Shown here in pieces: positions 52,701 through 61,700 of a stretch of DNA of 64,000 bases. The DNA is from Cohnella phaseoli (GTDB lineage Bacteria > Bacillota > Bacilli > Paenibacillales > Paenibacillaceae): positions 345,384 to 409,383 of the forward strand of contig NZ_QRDZ01000004.1 in NCBI RefSeq assembly GCF_003386235.1, read 5' to 3'. A program made the translations under genes and the position numbers. Under the pieces are notes generated by a model. It was not told the origin of the DNA. It worked only from the letters and a program-made list of their open reading frames with translations, and made no database searches. The first letter of the stretch is position 1, and each line of letters opens with the position of its first letter.

Positions 52701-53367
52701 GTTTGTCAATATTTTCGGCGCTGATGGCGGTGTCGAAAATCTGATGATTCGCGGGCATCAGCTTAATCTGGTGCTAGACGGACAAGAGGAGACAGTTACA
52801 CTAACCGGCAGCCTCGTAGGCCAATCGCCGCTGGAGCTCGACGCAGCTCTGGGCGATATTGTGACTTACCCGCATGCGCTGCCTGGCGACAACCCGCCGG
52901 CGATGCCGGTTGCAGTGGCTTATCCGCTGCTGCCTACGAACCAGAATGTCACTGTGGAATTGTTGCCTCCTGCACCGGGGTTGAGTCTGGAATACCGGCT
53001 GGCAGCCGAGTCGGCATGGACCACTTATTCTGGTCCGCTCTCCATTAGCGCCAATACAGTCGTGTACGCCCGTGCTGTCGCCAGCGATGGCGGGCGGTCT
53101 ATGGTGAAAGCGGTTACGATCAATCAGATCGACCGGACTGCCCCGACGGCTACGGTGTACTACAGCACAACTGCCGCCAACGCAACATCCGTTGACGCCT
53201 ATCTGATTGTCGACGAGCCGGTATCGGTCACGAATAACGGCGGCGCGTTCCGTTACACCTTCACGGCGAATGGCAGCTTTACTTTCCAATTCGTGGATGC
53301 TGCAGGCAATACAGGCAGCGCGACGGCAACCGTCAGTAATATTGCTTCGGGTTCAACCGGCGACTGA
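49798..53367 (+). CDS. Large secreted glycosidase with six-hairpin-type core and two binding modules
   Basis: An 1189-residue exported protein (signal peptide ending AAANG, about 1-35). Two homologous beta-sandwich modules lie at about 125-265 and 334-466 (both with FDD, DPWGG/DPWAG, SVTIDLDE/SVTVDLDE and TGWSG), joined by Pro/Gly/Glu linkers. Residues about 600-965 are helical repeats typical of an (alpha/alpha)6 toroid glycosidase (WVFLAANILP; MWGDGAEEAKYASSWES; EIRHEGTTLWVAQGVY). The C-terminus has beta-sandwich and chitobiase-C-like domains. No SLH repeats, so it is released or wall-held otherwise. I cannot name the GH family; GH63-, GH78- or GH95-like clans are possible. Confidence 0.65.
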   Translation: MTRRWPGTKTWVSMALSLSLLVSVALPAAANGNGEPELAGISPQFPVPQSDTLQDTGPDQRRWLSLPESRLIVNPYRFGYDHFNTNPYQYSTGAQLPLNIGYYTGPAVFELSDALGLYYKKDIQGSLLTAFEETFDDVQQVRSSWVVDSNVDLAVDNGAMHISLAGSGGDPWGGMRKSVTIDLDESQYIEIDIPKVAGGAYWSLKLNDGSLSRDIELVNNFSQSGKYLFDIKEQTGWSGTKTFTIIIFTVNGRTTVDNLRILGVAGQLKSASSYTTEWYPHQIAYSADYPDGVSVAVEDFFYDTDTVTRKMTFSERPEPGEGNGGGPGEPAPGPVVSFEEPFDDLAAIEQNWSPDPNSNLAVDNGGLLLGIEPGGDPWAGIRRSVTVDLDETPFIEVDVRGVQGTWSIKVNDGQAVDLQLGLGNGSGKQRYNIADLTGWSGEKTFEVILFTIEGSTAFDHLKIFNGIEEQPEEPGEEPGPWGLVGKTFTLSGEYSGRLQWNDAQRTLTVEGTGYALAISLGGNYPVEAKRYRTRPELLTGLAADTAIAEGYWSLDIPLDELDGASEAVTIAFSPQRTGTAQATQLARAPFVQDNIDLKHAETEQFWNDYLQKVPHPYNFDLEIADTLGVTAERTYLDYYRAWVFLAANILPAMPEGGFLYSQFATGKPSMWGDGAEEAKYASSWESFLAMQLYAFVDPDLAWDGYKGMMSLVDDEGMLGGESLPSRKAETAMILYQLTGDIQSLHDVYPALKRYLNWRIDNPRWIYLPANKNNVYERDADFVFSGLIDLGHARDIATILGLEDEAADWEATRQQFYTDSLEWFWETPTSLPNQYYYLDSEIRHEGTTLWVAQGVYVDLLSGDYLTSLMNRFYSDYDVNKSFVGMGMPKYPNISFLIYGFLEKGYLEEAQQVLEVSMRDVVRAYEFAEQYDVSHPPRPTGVRPSVFGAGMLIDTVLLKNGYKLDKGKPQFVNIFGADGGVENLMIRGHQLNLVLDGQEETVTLTGSLVGQSPLELDAALGDIVTYPHALPGDNPPAMPVAVAYPLLPTNQNVTVELLPPAPGLSLEYRLAAESAWTTYSGPLSISANTVVYARAVASDGGRSMVKAVTINQIDRTAPTATVYYSTTAANATSVDAYLIVDEPVSVTNNGGAFRYTFTANGSFTFQFVDAAGNTGSATATVSNIASGSTGD

Positions 53368-53450
53368 CGCGTACCTAGGCCGCGGTGCTGTTGTACAAAA
53401 TTTAGACGAGCTTGGAATTTGCAGGGAAGTGAAGAAAGGGAGCGAGCAAG

Positions 53451-56096
53451 ATGAAAGATGACCGTTTGCTGCTGGACGGCAATGACTGGACGCTTACCGG
53501 ATGGTATAGCAACCAATGGCATATGGCGCGGTCGATGGAGCTTAATTTGAGCCTACATCCGGTTGTGCCGGCTGTGGAGGCGTCCGTGCCTGGCGATATT
53601 CAGCAGGACTTGCTGCGGGCAGGCGTTGTGTCCGACCCGAATATCGGGCTGGACAGCCGCCATAACGAGTGGGTGAACAACCGGGAGTGGGTGTTGGAGA
53701 AGCGTTTTGCCGTCGACGAGGTCTGGCTGGGGCAGCGATGCGAGCTGGTGTTCGAGGGGATTGACTACGCCGGGGAAATTTATCTCAATGGCGAGCGGCT
53801 TGCCAGCTTTGAAGGGATGTTCAAGCCGACCAGAATCGATGTCTCCGGCCGGCTGCGCGGCAAAGGCGGGCAAACCGGGCATGGTGGCCGACATGGGGGG
53901 AGTGCTGGAGCCGGGGATAGCGATGGGAGCGAGGGGGCGGGTCCCAACCTGCTGCAAGTATTCATTGCGCGAACACCTGAGGTCGACGGGCAGGTTGGCT
54001 ATTCCAGCCGCATCCGTACGTTGAAATCGCGCTACAACTACGCTTGGGACTGGTGCCCGCGCATCGTCTCGTCCGGTATCTGGCGCAGTGTATACCTCGC
54101 AGCCCATGGCGATGTGAGCATTATGGACTTCTATCCAAAGGCAGCGCCGGCACAGGAGGGCGGCCCGCGGGAGCGGGCTGCCACCCTCACCTGCTTTGCA
54201 CAGCTTGATGTGCGGCAGCCTGGGCAGTACACGTTGGCGGCGATGGTCTATGGCCCGGAAGGGGATGCCATCGCCGAGCAGCGGACGGCAGCGGAGTTGG
54301 GCTACGGCCTGGCCAAGCTGGAGCAGCATCTGGAGCTGGCCAGTGCCAGCCTTTGGTGGCCGGCAGGCTATGGGGAACAGCCGCTCTATGAGGTAAAGCT
54401 GTCCGTATATGATGCGGGCGGTCAGCTATGCGCCGAATCGGAGCGGAAGGTCGGATTTCGCACCATCACATGGGAGCAGAACGAAGGAGCGCCCGCGGGC
54501 GCCTTGCCGTATACGATCGTTGTGAACGGCAAGCGAATTTTCATGCGCGGGGTCAACTGGGTGCCGATAACGCCGTTCCACGGTGCGATTACTGCGCAAC
54601 AATACGAGCACCAGCTAGGGCGGCTGCGGGAGATGAATACGAACCTGGTGCGCGTATGGGGCGGCGCCATTATCGAAAAGCCGGAATTTTATGCCGTTTG
54701 CGACCGGCTTGGCCTGCTGGTCTGGCAGGAACTGCTGCAATCTTCCAGCGGTATTGACAACACCCCGCCCGATGATCCGATGCTGCTGGCAGAGCTGGAG
54801 GAGGCGGCGCGCCTGGCGATCATTGAGAAGCGCGCCCATCCGTCCCTGGCGATTTGGTGCGGAGGTAATGAACTGATGATGGAGGGCTTCGTGCCGATCG
54901 ACGAGCGCCATGCGAACATTCGCATGCTGAAGCGCGTAGTCGAGGAGCTCGACAGCAGTCGCCGGTTCCTGCCCGCCAGCGCCTCAGGTCCGGCATTCAC
55001 GGCTGAGTTCGGCAATTTCGGCAAAGGGCTGCATCATGATGTACACGGTCCATGGCTGTATCTGGGCGAGGGAACCCATTATGACTACTACAATCAGGAT
55101 GACGCCCTGATTCGTACCGAGACGGGCACGCCAGGCATCCTGCAAGCGCATCGGCTGAGGCAGTTTGCAGGGCAGCATCAGCCTTGGCCGCCTACCGCCT
55201 CCAACCCGCTCTGGCTCCATCGTGGGGCATGGTGGATCCAGTGGGAGCAACTGGGGGCGCTGTTCGGTCCCTGGGACGAGAAGCTGGATGAGCTGGAGAG
55301 GTATGCCCTGGCCAGCCGCTACATGCAGGCGGAGTCCCTGCGCTATGCGATCGAGTCCGTGCGCAGGCGCGAGCCGGAGAGCTCCGGGTTCCTGATCTGG
55401 ATGGGCAATGAGCCCTACCCGAACTTCGCGAATACTTCTGTGCTGGAATACGGCGGCATTCCGAAGCCGGCCTATTATGCGGTGCAGCGGGCGTTCTCGC
55501 CGCTGTTCCTGTCCGCGAAGTATGGCAAGCTTGGCTACCGGAGCGGGGAGACGTTCGTTGCAGAGGTGTTTTTGCATAATGAGCATTCGGCACCGGGCGA
55601 CTATAAGGTTAGCGTGCGGCTTATCGGGCTGGGCGGTGACGTGCTGCATGAAGCCAGCGCGGAGGTGACACCGGCTGAAGCTACCGCCGGTGTCCAGCAG
55701 GTGTGTCGCGTTCAGGCCACAATGCCAGCCGTTCAGTCGAATGCATTCCTCCTGCGACTGGAGCTTGAGCGGGATGGCTTAGCGATTCCCGGGGCAGGCA
55801 ATACGTATGTGTTCACAGTCGATGCCGATTACCCGCTGGCGCCGCTGCGCCAGCTGCGCGGAACACAGGTGGGGCTTAGGAGCCGCGATGCTCATACGTT
55901 TGTGGTGCGCAACACAGGAGAGGAAGCGGCGATCGGGGTATGGCTCGCGGATACTAGCGAAGGCGAGGCGGCGGCATTCTATCCGAACCACCTTGTGCTG
56001 ATGCCAGGGGAAGAAGTGCTGGTGGCGTGCTCGGCGAAAATGTCCGCGAGTGATGTGCAATTGGAAGGTTTTAATATAAAAGTGGAATGTGGATAA
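53451..56096 (+). CDS. GH2 beta-mannosidase, second copy in the window
   Basis: An 881-residue cytoplasmic GH2 enzyme clearly homologous to the one at 4639. Jelly-roll (VPGDIQQDLLRAG), Ig-like domain, TIM barrel (RGVNWVPITPFHG). The acid/base is Glu474 in CGGNELM and the nucleophile Glu557 in RTETGTPG, where the first enzyme has SEFG. A Gly/His/Ser-rich low-complexity insert lies at about 143-165 inside the jelly-roll. It should trim beta-mannosides imported by the operon's transporter. AAAGGGAG precedes ATG 53451. Confidence 0.88.
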   Translation: MKDDRLLLDGNDWTLTGWYSNQWHMARSMELNLSLHPVVPAVEASVPGDIQQDLLRAGVVSDPNIGLDSRHNEWVNNREWVLEKRFAVDEVWLGQRCELVFEGIDYAGEIYLNGERLASFEGMFKPTRIDVSGRLRGKGGQTGHGGRHGGSAGAGDSDGSEGAGPNLLQVFIARTPEVDGQVGYSSRIRTLKSRYNYAWDWCPRIVSSGIWRSVYLAAHGDVSIMDFYPKAAPAQEGGPRERAATLTCFAQLDVRQPGQYTLAAMVYGPEGDAIAEQRTAAELGYGLAKLEQHLELASASLWWPAGYGEQPLYEVKLSVYDAGGQLCAESERKVGFRTITWEQNEGAPAGALPYTIVVNGKRIFMRGVNWVPITPFHGAITAQQYEHQLGRLREMNTNLVRVWGGAIIEKPEFYAVCDRLGLLVWQELLQSSSGIDNTPPDDPMLLAELEEAARLAIIEKRAHPSLAIWCGGNELMMEGFVPIDERHANIRMLKRVVEELDSSRRFLPASASGPAFTAEFGNFGKGLHHDVHGPWLYLGEGTHYDYYNQDDALIRTETGTPGILQAHRLRQFAGQHQPWPPTASNPLWLHRGAWWIQWEQLGALFGPWDEKLDELERYALASRYMQAESLRYAIESVRRREPESSGFLIWMGNEPYPNFANTSVLEYGGIPKPAYYAVQRAFSPLFLSAKYGKLGYRSGETFVAEVFLHNEHSAPGDYKVSVRLIGLGGDVLHEASAEVTPAEATAGVQQVCRVQATMPAVQSNAFLLRLELERDGLAIPGAGNTYVFTVDADYPLAPLRQLRGTQVGLRSRDAHTFVVRNTGEEAAIGVWLADTSEGEAAAFYPNHLVLMPGEEVLVACSAKMSASDVQLEGFNIKVECG

Positions 56097-56145
56097 CATT
56101 CGCACGATGGGGTGCCGGTTACACATCTGTTGCAGGGAGGAAATC

Positions 56146-59100
56146 ATGTTAACGAACACGACAACTACGTATAGGGCGTACACCAGTAAGGCAACGGCGG
56201 ACAGCGCAATCACGAGCCGGGTACGCACGAGCCTAAATGGCACATGGCAGTTCTTCCCGGATGTCGCTGGCGAAGCTACCTTGATCCGCTACGACTCTGG
56301 CGATGCCAACTGCTCCGCGATTATCGGGCTTCAGCAAGAAACCGGCATACCCCACTATGCCCGCATGAAGCTGGACATCCCTGCTTCTGCGAACGGCCAG
56401 ATTCGCTATGCCAAGCTGCTGGCCCATCTGCATGTGGGAGACCGCCTCGCCCAAACCGAAGGCGCTGACGGCTATTATGTGCTGGCCAAAGTAAATACCG
56501 GGCAATGGCATGCGGTCGACCTCGCGCCTTATATGAACAATGGCGATCACTGGGTCGAACTGCCTGTCGTGAATGAGGACCTGGTTTGTGGAACAAACGA
56601 AATCATGTTCAGCTCGACCATTGCCAGCTCAGGCAGCCTTTCCCCCCACTCGCTCGACTTGCTGGGTTCAGGCCCGGCCGCAAACGGGGCGCGCGCCTGC
56701 ACGAGCCAGGATGGCGTAGCCTGGGAGCCTGTAGAAGACGGTAACTGGCATGTGCGGCTGCAATATTCCGGCCAGACATACGCCTCTTGGCAGCCAATCG
56801 AGGTTCCCGGCGTATGGGAAGGCAATTTTACGTATGAGCATGTGAACAACAAATTCGTTCAAGCCCAAATCAACAGCCATGAATGGCTTTCCTGCTCGTT
56901 GAACGCCGTTGCCGGCGAAGAGCGCTGCTGGCTGGAATTCATCGTGCCCGCCAGCTATCTTCAGGCCGGCGCCAATACAGTCGTCCTGGACTCCACCATT
57001 GCCAATACCGGCAATCTCGTATCCGGATCGCTGGATTTGCTCGCCAGCGCCCATCCGTCAGGTCGGCATAGCTATGTTTCCCACGATCTGGAAACCTGGG
57101 ATCTGCTCCCCGACCGGAACTGGCATATGCGGCTGCTCGTGCAATCCGCTTCTACTATGCAATGGCAGGAGTATAAGCATGATGACGGCAGCTGCGATTT
57201 AAGCACTGTCATCGGTCTCTATACCCCGAACCAGAAAAATTACTATGAACGCACCGACTTTGAGTTGGCGGAAGCTGCCCTTGCCGATATTGTCGCTGCC
57301 AAGCTGGTGATTGAGGTCCATCTCGGCTCCGAGCTGGCATCCAGCTTCACGGACAGCTTGCGATTCGATGGCGTCGGCTGGTATCGGACTGAGCTGCCGT
57401 CGGCAGCATTGACGGAAGGTGCCATCCATTGGCTGCATTGCGACGCCGCCGATTATCGGACAGAGGCTTGGTTGAACGGTTATTTTATCGGGAGCCACGA
57501 AGGCGGTTACACCCCTTTTCGCTTTCAGTTGCCTCCGTCTGTCGTTGATGCTGGAGGAACCAATGAGCTTGTAATGCGCATAACCGACCAGTATGACCCG
57601 CGGACCGGAGACGGGCATGGGCATATTCCGATCAAGGAAACGCCAGCCGGCTTCTTGCAAGATTCGGTTGGCCTGAATTACGGGGGCTTGTGGCAGGACG
57701 TATACGTGGAAGCGACAGCGCCTCTGTACATGGAGCATTTATTCATGAATCCGGATATCGACAACGCCCAAGCGGAGGCAATCGTTACCCTATACAACAA
57801 GGAAGCCTCGCCTGCCGCGGTCGCCATTGAAGCGAAAGTGGCGGCGCGGGGCGAGGAACAAGCTGTAGGAACCAGCCGTTGCGAGCTGCTGCTTTTACCC
57901 GGCGAGCGGCGAACCGTCACCCTCCTCGTGCCGATGGAGGAGCCGCGACTGTGGTCGCCTGCCCAACCTTTTCTGTATACAGCCACTGTAACGCTCATGA
58001 GCAACGGCCATGCGGTCGATTGGCAGTCCACCGATTTTGGCATGCGTGAAGTGCGCGTATCCGGCTATCAGGTGCTGGTGAACGGGGTCCCCGTACAACT
58101 GACCGGCATGCTGCATTGGGGACTTTATTGGGAGACGATTGCCGAGAAGCCAACTGTCCAACAGGTCCGGACTGAAATCGCCGATCTGAAGGCGGCCGGC
58201 TTTAATGCGATCAAGTTTTGCCTGTTCGATCCGCCAAACTATGTGCTGCATGAGCTGGACCGGCTCGGCATGTATGCCTATGTTGAATACCCGATATGGA
58301 ACCCGGTGCTGACACCGGCCTTCTTCACGCGCGTCAGGCGGCACATTCCCGAAATGCTGATCAAGGACCGCAACCATCCCTCTGTAATTATGACGGATTT
58401 TAACTGCGAGATGCACACGTATACACCTGAGATAGATGCGTTGATGGCGGAAATGTACCACTTGGGCAAAAAAATCGCCCCAAATCGGCTCTATTTGGAC
58501 AACAGCACCACTGGCGTGACGCTTTATGGCGACTTCTACGCCACGCATCCCTATAATCAGCTTAACAAGTTCGATGCGGTCATTCGGGAATGGGTGCGCA
58601 TGCGCGGAGAGCAGGGCGTCAAGCCGCTGGTGCTGGGGGAATATGCCGATACGGACACCATTCGCGATACCGAGGCAATCAAGGCAAGCCATGGCGGGCA
58701 GCTTCCCTGGTGGTGGTCCCTGTTCCAGACCAACGATCCTAACGCTATTCTGGAGCAGCAGGGCTTCAGTCCGGCACAAATCCGGCGCTTCCGCGAGAGT
58801 TCCCGGGCCAATGCGCTGATGGCCAAAAAACATTACATTGAAGCCTCCAGGCTCAGCCCGAATGTCGCGGCGCTCTTCATGACCCATATTCGCGATATTC
58901 CCCAGACTCAGGCAGGATTCTACGATGATAACAAGCAGTTGAAATATGCGCCTCAGCAATGGCGTGAATCGACGGCGGAAACGGTGCTGCTGCTCGACCG
59001 CCACACCCACAATGTGTGGAACGGCTCCCACTTCACAGGCACGCCGCATCTGAGCCATTACAACGGTCTCGACCTGGAGCAGGCGACGCTGGAATGGCAG

Positions 59101-60171
59101 TTGCTCGTCAAGGGCGGCGGGCAGGTGCAGGCTGCGGGTGCGGAGACAGGGGTGGGCGCTTTGGCGGATGCCGAGGCGAGGGCTGACAGTGCGCAGGTTC
59201 CCGTCGCGGCCGGAATTTGTCAATGCGATTTTCCTTTGCCAAACGGGAATGTATATGCACTTTCCGCCCTCTCCATTGCCTTGCCTGAACGGGGGGAGCC
59301 TGTGCAATACACGCTGTGGCTGTCGCTGCGGGCATCGACGGTTGGCGGAAGGAATTCCCGCGACACGCTAGGCATGGCCGAGTATATTTTTACCAACGAG
59401 TGGCCGATATGGGGCTATCCGAACGAGCCGCTACCCAATGCCTCAGCCTATGAACAGCCTGGGCAAGTCAAGCTGGCGGTGCAGGCGCATGATCCTGGAG
59501 ATGAGCTGCAGTTGCAGAACCGTTATCCCTGGATAACCGCCTGGAATCCTGGCGCGAGCGAGCAGTTGGGGCAGCAACCGGATTTAATCGTGGCGACTGC
59601 ATGGGCGCCGGGGCTCGACGCTTATCTGGCAGAGGGCGGAAGCGTACTCTATGCCGGCCATGAGGGCGGACCGATTGCAGCGACTAATGCTACCTTCAAC
59701 GTATGGTCTTTCGTCGCCATTCCCGAACCCGCGCATCCTGCATTGGCAAATTTCCCTCACGACGGTTATGCAGGGCAGCAATTTTGGGAATTGGCGGCAA
59801 CCCATGCGCTTGACTATCGCAGCTACTTTGAAGAACGGAATGCCGCTCCCCGGACGCCAGCCGTTCTGCGCATAGAGCCGCGCAGCTATCAGACCTCCTC
59901 CTACTTGTCCGAATTTCCGGTCGGGGACAGGGGCGGCAGCTTGCTGCAAACGACGTTGCGCCTGAGCAGCACAGCTTCCAGCAGCGAACCGAATATTATC
60001 GATTACTTTGCTCTGTTCCATGATGCTTACGAGAATGTCGCCGGGCTCTACCTGCTGGACCAGCTCATTCGTTACAAGTTGGGCACGCTGTCCGATGGGA
60101 ACAAGAGGGACGACGAGGGCAAGCTGGAGAGCGAAGGCAACGGTATAAGCATTGGAAGCGGGGAGAAATAA
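56146..60171 (+). CDS. Very large atypical GH2-family enzyme
   Basis: A 1341-residue protein without signal peptide. The N-terminal 370 residues hold two related segments (about 155-240 and 282-365; STIASSG/STIANTG, SLDLLGSG/SLDLLASA, NWHVRLQ/NWHMRLL). A GH2 sugar-binding domain follows (about 375-545; EAWLNGYFIGSHEGGYTPF), an Ig-like domain, then a TIM barrel with FNCEMH (Glu755, acid/base position) and LVLGEYADT (Glu832, nucleophile position). The usual N-E pair before the acid/base is interrupted (N-C-E). Residues about 990-1020 are Ala/Gly/Glu-rich low complexity. ATG 56146 has AGGGAGG. It ends the operon; substrate unknown. Confidence 0.72.
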   Translation: MLTNTTTTYRAYTSKATADSAITSRVRTSLNGTWQFFPDVAGEATLIRYDSGDANCSAIIGLQQETGIPHYARMKLDIPASANGQIRYAKLLAHLHVGDRLAQTEGADGYYVLAKVNTGQWHAVDLAPYMNNGDHWVELPVVNEDLVCGTNEIMFSSTIASSGSLSPHSLDLLGSGPAANGARACTSQDGVAWEPVEDGNWHVRLQYSGQTYASWQPIEVPGVWEGNFTYEHVNNKFVQAQINSHEWLSCSLNAVAGEERCWLEFIVPASYLQAGANTVVLDSTIANTGNLVSGSLDLLASAHPSGRHSYVSHDLETWDLLPDRNWHMRLLVQSASTMQWQEYKHDDGSCDLSTVIGLYTPNQKNYYERTDFELAEAALADIVAAKLVIEVHLGSELASSFTDSLRFDGVGWYRTELPSAALTEGAIHWLHCDAADYRTEAWLNGYFIGSHEGGYTPFRFQLPPSVVDAGGTNELVMRITDQYDPRTGDGHGHIPIKETPAGFLQDSVGLNYGGLWQDVYVEATAPLYMEHLFMNPDIDNAQAEAIVTLYNKEASPAAVAIEAKVAARGEEQAVGTSRCELLLLPGERRTVTLLVPMEEPRLWSPAQPFLYTATVTLMSNGHAVDWQSTDFGMREVRVSGYQVLVNGVPVQLTGMLHWGLYWETIAEKPTVQQVRTEIADLKAAGFNAIKFCLFDPPNYVLHELDRLGMYAYVEYPIWNPVLTPAFFTRVRRHIPEMLIKDRNHPSVIMTDFNCEMHTYTPEIDALMAEMYHLGKKIAPNRLYLDNSTTGVTLYGDFYATHPYNQLNKFDAVIREWVRMRGEQGVKPLVLGEYADTDTIRDTEAIKASHGGQLPWWWSLFQTNDPNAILEQQGFSPAQIRRFRESSRANALMAKKHYIEASRLSPNVAALFMTHIRDIPQTQAGFYDDNKQLKYAPQQWRESTAETVLLLDRHTHNVWNGSHFTGTPHLSHYNGLDLEQATLEWQLLVKGGGQVQAAGAETGVGALADAEARADSAQVPVAAGICQCDFPLPNGNVYALSALSIALPERGEPVQYTLWLSLRASTVGGRNSRDTLGMAEYIFTNEWPIWGYPNEPLPNASAYEQPGQVKLAVQAHDPGDELQLQNRYPWITAWNPGASEQLGQQPDLIVATAWAPGLDAYLAEGGSVLYAGHEGGPIAATNATFNVWSFVAIPEPAHPALANFPHDGYAGQQFWELAATHALDYRSYFEERNAAPRTPAVLRIEPRSYQTSSYLSEFPVGDRGGSLLQTTLRLSSTASSSEPNIIDYFALFHDAYENVAGLYLLDQLIRYKLGTLSDGNKRDDEGKLESEGNGISIGSGEK

Positions 60172-60541
60172 ATATGCTTTTCTGCCCGTAATATCTCAAG
60201 GTGATAATTCCTTTAGTCTTACATTGTGTTGATTTATGAGCCGCAGGGCGGCTTATAGTCTTTCCAAATGTTGGGGGCAGGCAATCTATCCAACGGAAGA
60301 GAGAGGCTGCAAGCCGCTCCTGCGGGAGAACACCAAGTGGGCAAGCTGTTTGGCTCTGGTTCAGGTTATGGTTATTCTATTTCATCACTATTGGCAGCTA
60401 ACCGGTAAAATTTGCTTATAACCAAACTCTCCGTTGATTCCTCATAAAGGATTATGCCACACTACAGTTGTGAAATTGGTCTTCAATTTTAGCTATGCCG
60501 TAATCAGTAACCTTTCGTGAATAGTGCTGACGCGGGATACG
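60172..60541. other. Intergenic region, no gene seen
   Basis: About 370 bp between the glycan operon and the phosphotransferase leader. No convincing frame, terminator or repeat was found; only a short 61-codon frame without ribosome binding site crosses it. Confidence 0.5.
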
Positions 60542-60646
60542 ATGAAGGTCATATCCTTATTATTCCTACAAGCCGACTTTGGCTTTTCGCCGCGCAACAG
60601 CAGCTTCTTAGGAGGCTGCTTGTTCGCGGTATTTTTATGTCCATAA
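60542..60646 (+). CDS. Possible 34-residue leader peptide before the phosphotransferase
   Basis: ATG 60542 opens a frame reading MKVISLLFLQADFGFSPRNS then SFLGGCLFAVFLCP, stop at 60644-60646. It runs right through the hairpin at 60590-60629 and ends 22 nt before the phosphotransferase GTG. The ribosome binding site is weak (GGGA). The layout is that of a resistance-gene leader peptide, but no expression evidence is visible. Confidence 0.35.
   Translation: MKVISLLFLQADFGFSPRNSSFLGGCLFAVFLCP
60590..60637 (+). terminator. Hairpin with T run (possible attenuator)
   Basis: CCGCGCAACAGCAGC (60590-60604) pairs with GCTGCTTGTTCGCGG (60615-60629) with small bulges; ATTTTTATG follows. A smaller hairpin AAGCC-GACTTT-GGCTT precedes it at 60570-60585. 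It stands just before the phosphotransferase RBS, so it can stop transcription into that gene. Confidence 0.6.
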
Positions 60647-60668
60647 AAAACGATCGGAGGACTTCACA

Positions 60669-61700
60669 GTGAGCGAAATAAAAACTGAAATTCTGAACCA
60701 GGTTTTAAGCAAAATGCTCGGTACAGAAATAACCAACGTCGATTTCCAAGTCACACAATTACATGGCGGTACATTAGGCGATGTGCAACTGATAACAGGA
60801 AACGCCACAACCGTTGACGTTAGGAAACTACCCTATCAAATCGTTTCAAAAACGCAGAAGAAATGGGAACGCTACGGCGACCCCGATTCATGGCGGAGGG
60901 AGTATGATCTTTATCAATCTAATTTCGGTACTCTGTTCTCCGAATCATTCCGTTGGCCTGAATGTTATCACGTTGAAATGAACGAAGAAGAAAACGAATC
61001 GCAGATCTGGATGGAATATATCGAAGGCGTCTCGGGCTTGGACTTGACCGGTGACATGTATGAACGCGCAGCCGGGGAGTTGGGACGTTTCCAAGGCAAG
61101 TTATATGCCGAACAGCCAGTTTTGTTACAGAACTTAACCAACCTGAGCAAAGTAGAGGATATGAAAAACTTCTATCTTCGTTACCGGTCATGGAATAGAG
61201 TGTACGATTATATACGCTCCGAGGATTGCACAATTCCGCAGCACCTCTGTAAAATGCTCATCGACATCGACGAAAACGCAGACGAAATATTCAACCGTAT
61301 TGAACAGCTGCCCGTCGTGCTGTGCCATAGGGATTTTTGGGTGGCGAACCTATTGGACTTAGATGGTAAATCCATAGTCATCGATTGGGATACTGCCGGG
61401 TGGGGCTATTTAGGTGAAGACATAGCAAGCCTTATCGCGGACGAAGCCGATCTTGAACACATGGTGGAATACTACCGCAAATGTATCCCGGCGTATTATA
61501 AGGGTTTTTCGGAATATGCGGATGTTTCGCATATCACGGATAACTGCGTTTATGAGCTGATTCTACTTATGTTCGGCTACAGACTCGTCGAGTGGTATAG
61601 GAACGCAGAGGAGGAAAACAAACTCGAAGAAACGGATGACGAAAGCGCGGCGCAACACGTCCATACATTGCAAAAAGTCTATGAGATGGGGAACCTGTAA
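60669..61700 (+). CDS. Aminoglycoside/choline-type phosphotransferase (APH family)
   Basis: A 343-residue kinase-like fold. The catalytic loop is LCHRDFWVANLL near residue 220, and IDWDTAGWG near 240 holds the metal-binding Asp. It transfers phosphate from ATP to a small hydroxylated molecule: an antibiotic, choline, or a sugar. GTG 60669 follows GGAGG. A GNAT acetyltransferase gene begins at the base after its stop codon; two modifying enzymes behind a leader hairpin suggest inducible drug or metabolite modification. A decayed relative's 3' end is at 41185. Confidence 0.8.
   Translation: MSEIKTEILNQVLSKMLGTEITNVDFQVTQLHGGTLGDVQLITGNATTVDVRKLPYQIVSKTQKKWERYGDPDSWRREYDLYQSNFGTLFSESFRWPECYHVEMNEEENESQIWMEYIEGVSGLDLTGDMYERAAGELGRFQGKLYAEQPVLLQNLTNLSKVEDMKNFYLRYRSWNRVYDYIRSEDCTIPQHLCKMLIDIDENADEIFNRIEQLPVVLCHRDFWVANLLDLDGKSIVIDWDTAGWGYLGEDIASLIADEADLEHMVEYYRKCIPAYYKGFSEYADVSHITDNCVYELILLMFGYRLVEWYRNAEEENKLEETDDESAAQHVHTLQKVYEMGNL

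Noticed and set aside
56089..56145. Upstream GTG start of the large GH2-like gene
   Set aside because: ATG 56146 has an AGGGAGG site at 5 nt; the extra 19 residues are cysteine-rich and not family-like.
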